Shown: positions 9,502-18,931 of the stretch, one piece after another
Layout: every line of letters begins with the position of its first letter
Position numbering within the stretch: the first letter of the stretch is position 1
Source: Dyella_B sp035690825
Lineage (GTDB): Bacteria > Pseudomonadota > Gammaproteobacteria > Xanthomonadales > Rhodanobacteraceae
NCBI RefSeq assembly: GCF_051954575.1
Contig: NZ_JBQCHP010000043.1
Coordinates: 21,571-85,570 of the forward strand
Direction of reading: 5' to 3'
Length of the DNA stretch: 64,000 nt
Notes under the pieces: generated by a model
What the model saw: the letters and a program-made list of their open reading frames with translations, nothing else
Database searches by the model: none
Told to the model about the DNA's origin: nothing
Translations under genes and position numbers: made by a program

Positions 9502-10251
9502 CTAGAACTTGTAGCCGCGGTGAATCGCCACGATGCCTTGGCTCAAGTTACGCACGTCGACGCGCTCAAAACCCGCGCCTTCCATCATGCTCTTGAGCGT
9601 TTCCTGGTCCGGATGCTTGCGGATCGATTCGGCCAGGTACTGGTAGCTGTCCGCATCACGCGCGAACAGGCTGCCCAGTTTCGGCAGCACCTGGAAGGAA
9701 TGGAAATCGTAGAGCTTGCTGAGCAGTTCGTTGCGCACTTTGGAAAATTCCAGTATCAGCGCGCGCCCGCCCGGCTTGAGCACGCGGTAGATATCGCCGA
9801 GCGCCTTGTCCTTGTCGGTGACGTTGCGCAGGCCGAAGGCCATGGTGACCGCATCGAAGCTGTTGTCCGGAAAGGGCAGCGCCTCGGCGTTCAACTGCGT
9901 CCAGCGCAAGCCCGACACCAGGCCCCGATCGGTAAGGCGATCGCGGCCCACGTTGAGCATGGACGCATTGATGTCGCCTACCACCACTTCGCCGCTCTCA
10001 CCCACCACCGGCTTGATCAGGGCGGCGATGTCGCCCGTGCCGCCAGCCAGGTCCAGTACGCGATCGCCGCGACGAATGCCGCTGACAGCCACGAAATGGC
10101 GCTTCCACAGACGGTGGATGCCGAACGACATCAGGTCGTTCATCAGGTCGTAGTTGCGGGCGACCGAGGTGAAAACCTGGCCGACCAGCTTCTGCTTCTC
10201 CGCGACCGGAACGTCACGAAAGCCGAAATGGGTAGTGGGCTGCTCGCTCAT
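9502..10251 (-). CDS. ubiE: ubiquinone/menaquinone biosynthesis C-methyltransferase UbiE
   Basis: SAM-dependent C-methyltransferase of quinone synthesis (EC 2.1.1.163/201), 249 residues. The SAM-binding motif DLAGGTGDIA lies at residues 67-76. The UbiE/COQ5 signatures YDLMNDLMSFGIHRLWK (about 34-50) and NVTDKDKALGDIYRVLKPGG are intact. Length equals the usual size. It stands alone, convergent with the GST gene and facing a long gene-poor gap upstream. Confidence 0.96.
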   Translation of the reverse strand: MSEQPTTHFGFRDVPVAEKQKLVGQVFTSVARNYDLMNDLMSFGIHRLWKRHFVAVSGIRRGDRVLDLAGGTGDIAALIKPVVGESGEVVVGDINASMLNVGRDRLTDRGLVSGLRWTQLNAEALPFPDNSFDAVTMAFGLRNVTDKDKALGDIYRVLKPGGRALILEFSKVRNELLSKLYDFHSFQVLPKLGSLFARDADSYQYLAESIRKHPDQETLKSMMEGAGFERVDVRNLSQGIVAIHRGYKF

Positions 10252-10936
10252 GCGCGCATGGTACAGGATGCGTGGTATGGATTAAGAGAACCTTGCCTGT
10301 CATGTCCGTATCATGATGGCTTGATCGGCTGGCCGGCGGAACCTTGCGCTCCGGCGCGGCCAAAGGGTTGGCAACACGCAGCTCGGTGCAGGGGATCATG
10401 AGCGTGCTTGGTGTAGCACGCGGTAGGCACGGCAAGATCTATGCGTTCGCAAATTCATGCGGAAAAAATTCCCTGCCAGGTCAACCGGCCTATGCAAGGC
10501 GGCCAAAGAATGCCGTAGCATGGCCATCGACGGGGGCTTCAGCTGACGCGCAAGCGTCGTGCTGCGTCAAGGGGCAAAGCGGTGCATCACGCTGCCGCTC
10601 ATTTGATTGAACCGCAAGCATGTCTGAGCTGCTTGCGATATTGGATGCTCTTGAAGGCTTCTCGGCGGCGGACAGGCGACTGCGGTCCCTGTCCTTGTTT
10701 CAATTCAGGGGTTCGATGGATCGATGGCAAATTTGAATAGTTACGCAGGTCAGCCGGAGCACCATTCCACATGGCTGACGCCCCCTCCTTGCCATCGATT
10801 CCAGCAACAAAAGCAGCCCAGCGTAGTCGCCTGCGCTAATCCATAGCGGCGCCTTTCCCTTTTATCGACACCGAAGTCGCATGCGTCAGCGTGTATGGGC
10901 CGCGTGCATCTAATCCAAAAGCAGGGAGCGATCATC
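10252..10936. other. 685-bp gene-poor interval
   Basis: The interval lies between the divergently transcribed ubiE and autotransporter genes. It is noticeably richer in A and T than its surroundings toward the right end, and no open frame here resembles a known protein. One small forward frame at 10620-10736 (38 codons, ATG to TGA) has no clear ribosome-binding site. A 7-bp hairpin (GGACAGG/CCTGTCC at 10670-10694) followed by TTGTTT could end a short transcript. The promoter of the autotransporter gene should lie in the last 150 bp; I cannot assign it. Confidence 0.5.
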
Positions 10937-13900
10937 ATGAGTTTCAACCGTCATAACCTGTTGGCCTTTTCCGTTGCGATCGCGTTGGCGGTTTCGTTGA
11001 CTGCGTGCGGCGGTGGAGGCGGTGGTAATGGAAACGTGCGGCCGTCGTCAGCGGCGCCGGTGCCAACGCCATCCCCGGCACCGGCCCCAGCACCGACGCC
11101 GACGCCAGCTCCCGCTCCCGCTCCGGCGCCAACACCTGTTCCTAGCCCAGCGCCTGCTCCAATCCCTGCTCCCGCTCCTGCCCCAACCCCTCCGCCGGGA
11201 CCGGCGCCGACGACATTGACGGGCAGCCCTACGCCGCTACCCACGCCGACCATAGCTTTGTACACCCCGTTGCGTGCGCAACTTGACCCAGAGAACGTGC
11301 CGCTTGCCTGGGTGAACACGCAAAGCCTGACGGGTAACCAGGGACAGGGCGTGAAAGTTGGCGTCCTGGACAGCGGCGCACAGGCGGATAACCCTGCGCT
11401 GATCAATCGCATCAGTTGGTTCAAGGACTACGTCGATTCCAGCAACACCACGCCAAAAGATACGGATGGGCACGGCACCATGATGGCGGAGATCATCGGG
11501 GGTGCTGCGAACGCCAGCGGCTCCGGCGGCAATCCTTTCTATGGCGGCGTGGCGCCGCAGTCGTCGCTGTACATCGCAAGGGTCGGCGACAGCACGGGCA
11601 GCGTCAGCGTCAGCCTGATCCCGCAGGCGCTGGCCGACCTGACTGCGCAAGGCGTCAAGCTGATCAACAACTCCTACGGCAGCAGCACGTCAATCACCGC
11701 GGTTGGCGCCTCGGATCCGAAGGTGACCACAAGGTATGCGATCCTCCAGCCAACTGTTGCCAATGGCCAATTGATGGTTTGGGCGGCGGGCAACGAAGGC
11801 ATGTCGCAGCCAAGCATTGAAGCAGGCTTGCCGTACTACGAGCCCACGCTCCAAAAGAACTGGCTCGCTGTGGTGAACGTGGCGTTGAATGCAAGCGGCC
11901 AAGTCACCGGACTCGATACAGCGGCTACATCCAATGCGTGCGGCGTTGCTGCGCCGTGGTGTCTGGCTGCGCCGGGATACATTTACGTTTCCCCGGTAGC
12001 CAATACCGGTTTCTCGACCGGGGCGGGTGATGGCACCTCGGGAGCCGCCGCAGTGGTAAGTGGCGTCGCGGCTCTAGTGTGGCAGCGCTTTCCATTCTTT
12101 ACCGCTACCAATGTCCAGCAGACGCTGCTGGGTACGGCGACCAATCTGGGCAGCCCGGATTATTACGGGTACGGATTGGTAAATGCAGCGGCGGCGGTGA
12201 ATGGGCCAGGGCAACTCAATTGGGGTGCGTTCGATGTCAATATCCCAAACAATCAAACGGCAATTTTCTCCAACAACCTGAGCGGCAGCGGTTCGCTCCA
12301 GCTTGACGGTGCAGGATCGCTGTTTTTAATGGGGCAAAATGCAATCGGTGGTCTTACCGTTAATGGCGGTGAGCTATATGTATCAGTGGGCACGACGACT
12401 GCCGCTGGCAAAACAACCGTCAACGGTGGCGAACTTATCGTTGATGGCACATTGACTTCCAACGTCGTCATCAATCCATCAGGGGGGGTGCTGAGCGTTG
12501 AAAAGGGGAGTGTCATCAACGGCAACGTGATCGACAGCGGTTTTATTTATTCGGGGGGCGGTGGTCCATTGCAAATCAATGGCAACTTGACGCTCTCTAC
12601 GGTTCCGGGCGCAGCAGAGACGTCTGAAACGGAGGTGCTGCTGACTTCGTCGATCAAGGTTTCCGGTGTGGTGACCTTGGACAAATACTCTCATCTCATC
12701 GTAGGAATACCTTCGGGCTATACACCGCAGGCAACGGAGCTGGTGCTACAGGCGAACGGAGGTGTATCTGGTGTGTTCGGGCAGTTCACTGTCACAGATG
12801 GCGTCTATACCAGTGGCACCCTGTCTTACACCGCTACTGAGGTCGATGTCAGCCTTAGTCAGTCGTCGGTTGCAGCCGTCGCGCGTGCCGCGATGCCTGC
12901 GGTGGCCACCACGCAGCAGACGGCGCAACACATACAAACTGCATTGGTACAGGCCAATCAATGGGCAACGACCGATCCCTCGGCGCACCAAGCGTTCCTC
13001 GATGCAGCGGGTGACTTTCTGCACGTTAACTCCTTTGCACAGGCTGCATCTTCGATCAACAGTCTTTCGGGCCAGTTGCTGGCCTCTTCCCAAGGTCTGA
13101 CTTTTCAACAAGCCGGCATCGTCAATCGCACGGTGGCTGATCGCCTTGCCGATCTAGGCGAAGATCGTACGGCTCAGGGCGTGTGGTTTCAGGGGACTGG
13201 AGCGGATGGCAACATCGCCCGTACAGGCTATGCAACGGGAAGCTATAGCGGCGGTGGCTCCGTTGCCGGTTACGACGTCAAGCTCGCAGAGCATTTTGCA
13301 CTGGGGCTTGGCCTCGATTGGAATCGCTTGAGTTCGCGCTACTCCATGCAAGGCGGTAACAACACCTCACGCAGCACGGGTGTAATGCTGTATGCCAAGT
13401 ACGACATGGGTAATGCCTATCTGTCAGGCCGTATCGGCGAGGATTGGATTCATGCCGATACCAGCCGCTGGGGCGTGTTAGGTACCGTGCCGGCCGCAAT
13501 CAACAGTTCGCGCAACGACAGGATGACGTCGGCCTATTTGGAAATGGGATACGACGCGAGGTCGAATGCATGGACCACCACGCCATTCGTATCTGCAGGA
13601 GGCGAATATTTGTGCCGTGGCGCCATTGCGGAGCATGGTGCTGGCGGCTTTGGTATCACCGCTTCTGACCATGGTTTCAACCAGAGCTATGCGCAAATCG
13701 GGGCTCGGCTGGGTTATCGCTGGAATTGGGGTACAGGCCAGCTTTCGTTGAAGGGCTTTGCGTTGTACCAGCGCGTGCTCGCTGGCCGGAACCTCGGGTT
13801 CACTGCCTCCTATGCTGGCGCTCCAAGCGCCACGTTCGAGCTGGAGGGGGTGAATACCCCGCGCAACAGCGGTTGGATCGGGGCGGGCTTGAATGCCTCG

Positions 13901-14002
13901 TTGAACAACCAGTGGTCGTGGTTCGCCAATCTGGACGGCCAGATTGCAGGCGGCGGAACGAAGGCGGCAGTATTCAGCGCTGGTGCAAGGTATCGCTTCT
14001 GA
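10937..14002 (+). CDS. SphB1-like lipidated subtilisin autotransporter
   Basis: A 1021-residue serine autotransporter. The N-terminus is a lipoprotein signal ending LTAC, followed by glycines and a long Pro/Ala/Thr linker (about residues 35-100). A subtilisin (S8) domain follows, with Asp in VLDSG near 143, His in DGHGT near 176 and Ser in GTSGAA near 366. Next comes a beta-helical passenger stem with repeated VNGGEL units, then a C-terminal autotransporter barrel ending in Phe. This matches Bordetella SphB1 and Neisseria NalP, surface proteases that cut other exported proteins. The ATG chosen has GGGAG upstream; an ATG 14 codons earlier would spoil the signal. The linker is GC-rich simple sequence and probably varies between strains. 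Confidence 0.93.
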   Translation: MSFNRHNLLAFSVAIALAVSLTACGGGGGGNGNVRPSSAAPVPTPSPAPAPAPTPTPAPAPAPAPTPVPSPAPAPIPAPAPAPTPPPGPAPTTLTGSPTPLPTPTIALYTPLRAQLDPENVPLAWVNTQSLTGNQGQGVKVGVLDSGAQADNPALINRISWFKDYVDSSNTTPKDTDGHGTMMAEIIGGAANASGSGGNPFYGGVAPQSSLYIARVGDSTGSVSVSLIPQALADLTAQGVKLINNSYGSSTSITAVGASDPKVTTRYAILQPTVANGQLMVWAAGNEGMSQPSIEAGLPYYEPTLQKNWLAVVNVALNASGQVTGLDTAATSNACGVAAPWCLAAPGYIYVSPVANTGFSTGAGDGTSGAAAVVSGVAALVWQRFPFFTATNVQQTLLGTATNLGSPDYYGYGLVNAAAAVNGPGQLNWGAFDVNIPNNQTAIFSNNLSGSGSLQLDGAGSLFLMGQNAIGGLTVNGGELYVSVGTTTAAGKTTVNGGELIVDGTLTSNVVINPSGGVLSVEKGSVINGNVIDSGFIYSGGGGPLQINGNLTLSTVPGAAETSETEVLLTSSIKVSGVVTLDKYSHLIVGIPSGYTPQATELVLQANGGVSGVFGQFTVTDGVYTSGTLSYTATEVDVSLSQSSVAAVARAAMPAVATTQQTAQHIQTALVQANQWATTDPSAHQAFLDAAGDFLHVNSFAQAASSINSLSGQLLASSQGLTFQQAGIVNRTVADRLADLGEDRTAQGVWFQGTGADGNIARTGYATGSYSGGGSVAGYDVKLAEHFALGLGLDWNRLSSRYSMQGGNNTSRSTGVMLYAKYDMGNAYLSGRIGEDWIHADTSRWGVLGTVPAAINSSRNDRMTSAYLEMGYDARSNAWTTTPFVSAGGEYLCRGAIAEHGAGGFGITASDHGFNQSYAQIGARLGYRWNWGTGQLSLKGFALYQRVLAGRNLGFTASYAGAPSATFELEGVNTPRNSGWIGAGLNASLNNQWSWFANLDGQIAGGGTKAAVFSAGARYRF

Positions 14003-14053
14003 CCGCATCCCGGCTGCGCACGAATGGCGGCATTCGTGCGCAGCGAGCGGGAA

Positions 14054-16705
14054 TCAGTCCTTCTCGTGATCTACTGGGGCATGCTCGTGATGCTCGGCAA
14101 TCACATGCCGCTCATGCAGCTCTTCGCTGGTAGTCATGGGCTGGGACTCGGCCGCCGGCTCTGACGTGGCAGGCGCTTGCTCGGTTTCCGGAGCGGGGCG
14201 AAGCGTTTCCCTTTCTTCACCACCGGTGATCTTCAGGATCGAATGGCGCATTTCGCGGGCGAGGATCACGCGGGCATCGCGCACCATGTCTTCCAGTGCG
14301 CTGTCGTAGTCGAGCTTGCCGTTGGCGTCGGTCCAGACGATGCGGCGTTCACGCAGTTTCTGGATGAAGCCGCGGAACAGGGCCTTGTCGAAGAATTCAG
14401 GCGCCAGCGGTTCGCTGAGCAGGCTAAGGCGCTGGGCGGTGAGGGTGCAGACGTTTTCCAGTTCGGATGCGGTGATGGTGTGCGGGCCGTTCTTCACCAG
14501 CGCGGCGATGGCGATGTAGTAGCGCTCGAACGCCTGGATCAGGCTGCGTGCGATCACGCGCAACTGGTAGGCGGCGTCGTCCTGGCCAGGGCCGCGCTCG
14601 AGTAGGCGGCCTTCGCCGACCGCTTCGAGCAGGCCGCGGCGCACGAAGAAATCGATGGTGGCCTGCAGTTGCATGGCAAAGCCTTCGGTATCCCACGGCA
14701 GGAACAGCTCGCCCTGGATGAAGGGATAGATGATGCGGCCCAGGCGAATGACCGAAGCGCGCGACATGCGCCGGTTGTTGAGGAAGCAGCAGGCCACCCA
14801 CGCGGCGACGGCGGTGAGATGCAGCACGTTGTTGCGGAAGTAACTCAGCAATACCGCCGGCTCACCTTCCACCGTAAGCACGTCGCCGAGCGGATGGCGC
14901 ACGCGCGTGATCCAGCCCATCTGCTCGCCGTAGGCAATGATCGCGTCCGGCGCCAGCGGCGTAAGCGTCATGCGATCGGAGTACGGCAACGCTTCGAGCA
15001 AGGCCTTGAGCAATTCCAGCTGCGCCAGCAGATCGTTTTCCGCCATCGCGTGCTTGGGCGTGGAAAGCAGGGCGAGTGCGAGCAGGTTGATCGGATTGAC
15101 GTCGGCGGCGCGGTTGATGTTGATCTGGATTTTTTCGGCCAGCTGATCGACCACGCTGCTCAGCCATTCCGGTTTGGTGCTCGGATCGGTGGTGGTGTCG
15201 CGCCACTGGTTGCTGGCCGCCTCGAGCAGCGGGGTGAGCTCGATCGGTTCGCCGAAGTTCAGGGCCACATGGCCGTAGCGCTGGCGTAGCACGCCCAGGC
15301 CGCGCAGCAGGCCGATCAGTGATTCCTTTTCCTTCGGCTTGCCGGACAGCTCGCCGATGTAGCTCTTGCCTTCCATCAGCTTCTCGTAGCCGATGTAGAC
15401 CGGCTGGAACAGTACGGGACGGCGCGGCGCGCGCAGGAAGGCGCGCACGGTCATCACCAGCATGCCGGCACGCGGTGCGAGCAGGCGGCCGGTACGCGAT
15501 CGCCCGCCTTCGATGAAATATTCCATCGGCACGCCGCGGTCGATCAGCTGCGCGACGTATTCGTTGAACACTACCGAATACAGCGCATTGCCCTTGAAGC
15601 TGCGGCGCAGGAAGAACGCGCCGCCGCGGCGCAGGATCGGCCCGATTACCGGCAGGTTGAGGTTCACGCCGGCGGCGATGTGCGGCACGACCACGCCCGA
15701 ATCGTGCAACTGGTACGACAGCAACAGATAATCCGCATGGCTGCGGTGGCTGGGTACGTACACCACTTCGTAGCCCGGCGCGGCGGCGCGGGCCTTGTCG
15801 AAGTGGTGCATGGTGATGCCGTCGTACAGCTTGTTCCAGAAGTTGCGCAGCAGGAACGAGGCCGAGCGCACTACCGGATGCGAGTAGTCCGCGGCGATCT
15901 CCATCATCATCTTGTGCGCGCGTTGCCACGCCTTCGCGTAGGTGATGTTTTCCTTCGTCGCGGTGGAGGCGATCGCGCTGCGCACCGGCTCGGCGTTGAG
16001 CACGGCGTCGACCACGGTACGGCGGTGCGAAAGATCCGGCCCGATCACCGCCGCGCGAATGCGCCGGAAGTGCGTGCGCATCACGCGCGCCATCTTGCGG
16101 GCGAAGCGCTCCGGACGCACCTCGCCTTCTTCGTTCAGCACCGAGCGCAGCGAAACGGGTGCCGAGAAATGCACCACCGTGTCGCGGCCATTGAGCAGCA
16201 GCGCGAGCATGCGGCGGAAGCGGCCGACCATTACCCAGTTTTCCGAAAACAGCACGCTGAACCAGCCGGACTCGCGCGTGGGCGCGCGGCCGACGTAAAT
16301 CGATACCGGCACGATCTGGATGTCGCGATCCGGAAAACCTTCCAGGGCGCGCACCAACTGGCCAAAGGGTTCATTCGGCGAGCGCTTGCGATTGCGCCCG
16401 AACAGCCAGCCATCGCGGCGCGCCAGTGCGAACACCGAGCGGCGCCGGCGCGTGAACGGTAGCGGCTGCATGGGGCTGGGCAAGCCCGCTTCGCGGCAGG
16501 CGCGGTCCAGGATCAGCGCGTCGGAAAAACCGTCGCGCTCGATCGCGTAGCAAACGGGGGCATCGGTTTGCAGCAAAGCGGCCGGTTCGGCCGGATCGCG
16601 GCGAATGCGTACCCACGGTTCAAGCAGGTGCCCGGCGAGGTTGAACCACCAGGGGGCGCGGCTGCGGTAGCTGGATTCCGCGGTCGTCATAGTAGGCATC
16701 TGCAT
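14054..16705 (-). CDS. plsB: glycerol-3-phosphate 1-O-acyltransferase PlsB
   Basis: Membrane-bound first enzyme of phospholipid synthesis, acylating sn-glycerol-3-phosphate (EC 2.3.1.15). All four acyltransferase blocks are visible: PSHRSHADY (the HX4D catalytic motif, near residue 320), GGAFFLRRSFKGN, EYFIEGGRSRTGR and VLFQPVYIGYEK. Length (up to 883) is a little over the E. coli protein because of a charged, His/Glu-rich C-terminal tail. Three in-frame ATGs lie at 16705, 16699 and 16690, none with a clear ribosome-binding site, so the first is used. It starts 27 bp after a lipoprotein gene on the same strand and is probably co-transcribed with it. Confidence 0.95.
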   Translation of the reverse strand: MQMPTMTTAESSYRSRAPWWFNLAGHLLEPWVRIRRDPAEPAALLQTDAPVCYAIERDGFSDALILDRACREAGLPSPMQPLPFTRRRRSVFALARRDGWLFGRNRKRSPNEPFGQLVRALEGFPDRDIQIVPVSIYVGRAPTRESGWFSVLFSENWVMVGRFRRMLALLLNGRDTVVHFSAPVSLRSVLNEEGEVRPERFARKMARVMRTHFRRIRAAVIGPDLSHRRTVVDAVLNAEPVRSAIASTATKENITYAKAWQRAHKMMMEIAADYSHPVVRSASFLLRNFWNKLYDGITMHHFDKARAAAPGYEVVYVPSHRSHADYLLLSYQLHDSGVVVPHIAAGVNLNLPVIGPILRRGGAFFLRRSFKGNALYSVVFNEYVAQLIDRGVPMEYFIEGGRSRTGRLLAPRAGMLVMTVRAFLRAPRRPVLFQPVYIGYEKLMEGKSYIGELSGKPKEKESLIGLLRGLGVLRQRYGHVALNFGEPIELTPLLEAASNQWRDTTTDPSTKPEWLSSVVDQLAEKIQININRAADVNPINLLALALLSTPKHAMAENDLLAQLELLKALLEALPYSDRMTLTPLAPDAIIAYGEQMGWITRVRHPLGDVLTVEGEPAVLLSYFRNNVLHLTAVAAWVACCFLNNRRMSRASVIRLGRIIYPFIQGELFLPWDTEGFAMQLQATIDFFVRRGLLEAVGEGRLLERGPGQDDAAYQLRVIARSLIQAFERYYIAIAALVKNGPHTITASELENVCTLTAQRLSLLSEPLAPEFFDKALFRGFIQKLRERRIVWTDANGKLDYDSALEDMVRDARVILAREMRHSILKITGGEERETLRPAPETEQAPATSEPAAESQPMTTSEELHERHVIAEHHEHAPVDHEKD

Positions 16706-16732
16706 AGTGTAGCGGTCGGTGCACCGGCGATC

Positions 16733-17710
16733 TTAGGGCTTTGCCGCCACGGTCGTGCCGGCCGGCGCATCGTTGGCCGGTGGTGGCGTGCTGCCCGAGG
16801 ATGACGGCGCGGCGCTGCTGCTGGCCGGTGCCGGCGGGTGCAGGAGCTGTTCGTGCTGCGCGCGTTCGCTGTCGAGCAGATCCTGGCTGTACCAGCGGCC
16901 GTCCACCAGCACCAGTTGCGAGTCGGAACTCAGTGGCTTGCCGAGCAGGGTGTAGTCGATCTTCACGTGGGCGTGACCATGATCGATGCCGATGGTGCTG
17001 GCTTTTACCGAGTCGAGCGTGTCGTCGATGGAAAGACCGTAGATCGTCAGCAGCTGCTTGATGCCCTGGTACGCGGTGGCGTACTTCTTCATCGCAGTGT
17101 CGAAATCCATGCTCTGCAGCTGATCGGGCGATTTCAGGTCGAGCTGGCGCGCGGTGGTCACCACCACGCCCACGGCCTGCTTGGCCTTGTCTTGGTCGAA
17201 CCACGGCGTCTGCTGCGCCCAGGGCAGCAGCACGTTGAGCGCGTCGCGCATCTGCTGCTTCTGGTTTTCCGTCATCGTCTTGTTCTGCGCGATGCCGGTG
17301 GTGAGGATGGCCTGGCCGATGCCGATCATCACCGGCAATTGGTCGTGATACTGCTGTTCCATCTGCGTCAGCTTCGGCTTGAGCTGGTCGTACAGCGTGG
17401 TCTGGGCGTTGGGCGCGGTGAGCTGCTTGAGCGCCTGGGCGAAGCGGGCGCGGTCCTGGTCGGTGATTGGCCGCTGGTCGGGGCGCGGGCGGGTCCAGTC
17501 GGTGCGCAGGTCGGCATAGTCGGCCGGGGGCAGGGCATGCTTCCAGAAGCCGTTGAAGTCGCCGGCCTTGATCAGCGTCACGGACTCCTGCACGGCCGCT
17601 TCCGGTGTGGCGCCTCCCGGCACGGCGGTGGCCGCTTCCTTGTTGTGGCAGGCGGCCAGCGCAAGCAGCGCCAACAGCGGCAGGCTACGGCCAAGGGTTT
17701 GAAAACGCAT
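16733..17710 (-). CDS. uncharacterised lipoprotein upstream of plsB
   Basis: A 325-residue protein beginning with a lipoprotein signal (LALLALAAC). The middle is mostly helical and charged. A C-terminal part (TLLGKPLSSDSQLVLVDGRWYSQDLLD) looks like a small beta domain of the kind found in lipoproteins that monitor their own load. The last 40 residues are rich in Ala, Ser and Pro. I do not recognise a named family. The start is fixed by the signal peptide; an 84-codon in-frame extension upstream is low-complexity non-signal sequence and crosses a terminator. Its tight spacing to plsB suggests co-expression with phospholipid synthesis, but a shared function is only inference. Confidence 0.75.
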   Translation of the reverse strand: MRFQTLGRSLPLLALLALAACHNKEAATAVPGGATPEAAVQESVTLIKAGDFNGFWKHALPPADYADLRTDWTRPRPDQRPITDQDRARFAQALKQLTAPNAQTTLYDQLKPKLTQMEQQYHDQLPVMIGIGQAILTTGIAQNKTMTENQKQQMRDALNVLLPWAQQTPWFDQDKAKQAVGVVVTTARQLDLKSPDQLQSMDFDTAMKKYATAYQGIKQLLTIYGLSIDDTLDSVKASTIGIDHGHAHVKIDYTLLGKPLSSDSQLVLVDGRWYSQDLLDSERAQHEQLLHPPAPASSSAAPSSSGSTPPPANDAPAGTTVAAKP

Positions 17711-17824
17711 GGATTCTCTCGCTTGGGAGGGCGGTGGCTTGCCGTCCTGGCAAGGGGCAGAGTGCGGCGCCGTACGGCGGTGCGCGGTGCATCTTAGAGC
17801 CTGTCCGGAGTTTCGCGTAGCCCG

Positions 17825-17863
17825 CCAAAAAGAAAACCCCGCGGGCGTTGGGCCTCGCAGGGT
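17825..17863 (-). terminator. rho-independent terminator
   Basis: Read on the minus strand, ACCCTGCG pairs with CGCGGGGT (8 bp, one G-U pair) around a 12-base loop and is followed by TTTTCTTTTT. It lies about 130 bp past the acid phosphatase stop and before the plsB-linked lipoprotein gene, so it should end the phosphatase transcript. Confidence 0.7.
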
Positions 17864-17994
17864 CATGCCGGCATAGCCGGAAGGGAAATGGCCTTGCCCG
17901 CAGAATTTGGAGGTCAGCAGGATCGGCGCGGCCATGATACGGCCCTTCCTGACTTCAGGCAATACTTTAAGTTTTATCCTGTAACTAATTGAAT

Positions 17995-18882
17995 TTATTC
18001 AACACGAAGAGCTTGAATTTTCTGCTGGCGGCGTTGCTCGCGCGGAGTGCTCCACTCATTGTTGAACAGCGATGGTTCCCATGAACCGTAAGTGGGATTG
18101 GGAAATACGAACCAGCGCGTACCGATCCAGTCCTTATAGGGTGCCATAGCCTGAACCCGGCCGGCTGCGGTATTGGTGAGTACGCTGAGGAAATCGCCGA
18201 GCTGGTCGCCGAGTTGCATCAGCACGCGATGATGCTGGCCGATCAGCTGGCGGCGGCAGCTTTTCTCGGTGCCCACCTGATCGCAGCCGGGCAGGAGCGT
18301 CCCCAGCCCCAGGAAGGCCTCCGGACCGGACACAGGCAGGCCAGCCTTGCGCAAGTTGTCGAGCGTGGCGGCATCCAGGTCCTGTGCGCGATTGGAAATG
18401 TAGAACACGGCAATACCGTGCCTGGCCGCGAATTGGGTGAATTCCACCGCGCCGGGCAAGGCGCGTGCGCGCTCCTCCTTGCACCAAGCGGCCCAATCGG
18501 CCTCGTTGAATTCGCCACCTTTGCGGATCAGGCGTGCCTGGTAGGGCGAGTTGTCTAGCACGGTTTCGTCGATGTCCAGGATCACCGCCGGTTTCAGATG
18601 TTTGTACGGCGTACTGCGATCTTCTGCGGGCAGGGCGTCCCAGTTCCTGTCCTTCAGCGCGGCGAGCAATTGCGACTGCGCGCTGCGGAAGGTCTCCTGA
18701 TAGATCAAATCATGCTCCAGCGCGGTCTGCGTCCAGGCGACGGCGTTGAGATTGTCATCGGCGGCGACAGTGGCAACGGAGGCGGGCGTGGGCTGCGCGG
18801 AAGCCAGCGATGGATGCTGCGCCTCGCTGGCGCAACCGCAAAGCAGCAGCGTGCCCAACAGCACGGGCAGGAACTTGGTCAT
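17995..18882 (-). CDS. HAD class B/IIIB acid phosphatase lipoprotein, e(P4) type
   Basis: A 295-residue outer-membrane or periplasmic lipoprotein acid phosphatase. A lipoprotein signal ends LLLCGC with the lipidated cysteine near residue 17. The HAD motif DIDET (nucleophile and general acid near 103-105) and the motif II region FYISNR identify the class B phosphatase superfamily, related to Haemophilus e(P4), which dephosphorylates nucleotides such as NMN. The start is set by the lipoprotein signal, 15 codons inside the longest frame. It is divergent from an AI-2E-family permease gene 49 bp away, so the promoters must overlap closely. The exact substrate is unknown. Confidence 0.9.
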   Translation of the reverse strand: MTKFLPVLLGTLLLCGCASEAQHPSLASAQPTPASVATVAADDNLNAVAWTQTALEHDLIYQETFRSAQSQLLAALKDRNWDALPAEDRSTPYKHLKPAVILDIDETVLDNSPYQARLIRKGGEFNEADWAAWCKEERARALPGAVEFTQFAARHGIAVFYISNRAQDLDAATLDNLRKAGLPVSGPEAFLGLGTLLPGCDQVGTEKSCRRQLIGQHHRVLMQLGDQLGDFLSVLTNTAAGRVQAMAPYKDWIGTRWFVFPNPTYGSWEPSLFNNEWSTPREQRRQQKIQALRVE

Positions 18883-18931
18883 GAAACACCCTGTTTGGAG
18901 AGACGGAACCGGCAGAGGATCGCGCAAGTTT

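Noticed and set aside
9457..10401. 314-codon forward open frame antisense to ubiE
   Set aside because: It is the mirror of a well-recognised gene in GC-rich DNA; its product is low-complexity and resembles no family.
10252..10936. tRNA or small RNA gene in the long gap
   Set aside because: GGTTCGA-like stretches near 10710 lack a cloverleaf and acceptor stem; no RNA family could be supported.
11060..11215. Possible tandem repeat or CRISPR-like region
   Set aside because: It is in-frame coding sequence for the Pro/Ala/Thr linker of the autotransporter, not spaced direct repeats.
17711..17962. N-terminal extension of the plsB-linked lipoprotein
   Set aside because: It crosses a rho-independent terminator and would bury the lipoprotein signal inside the protein.
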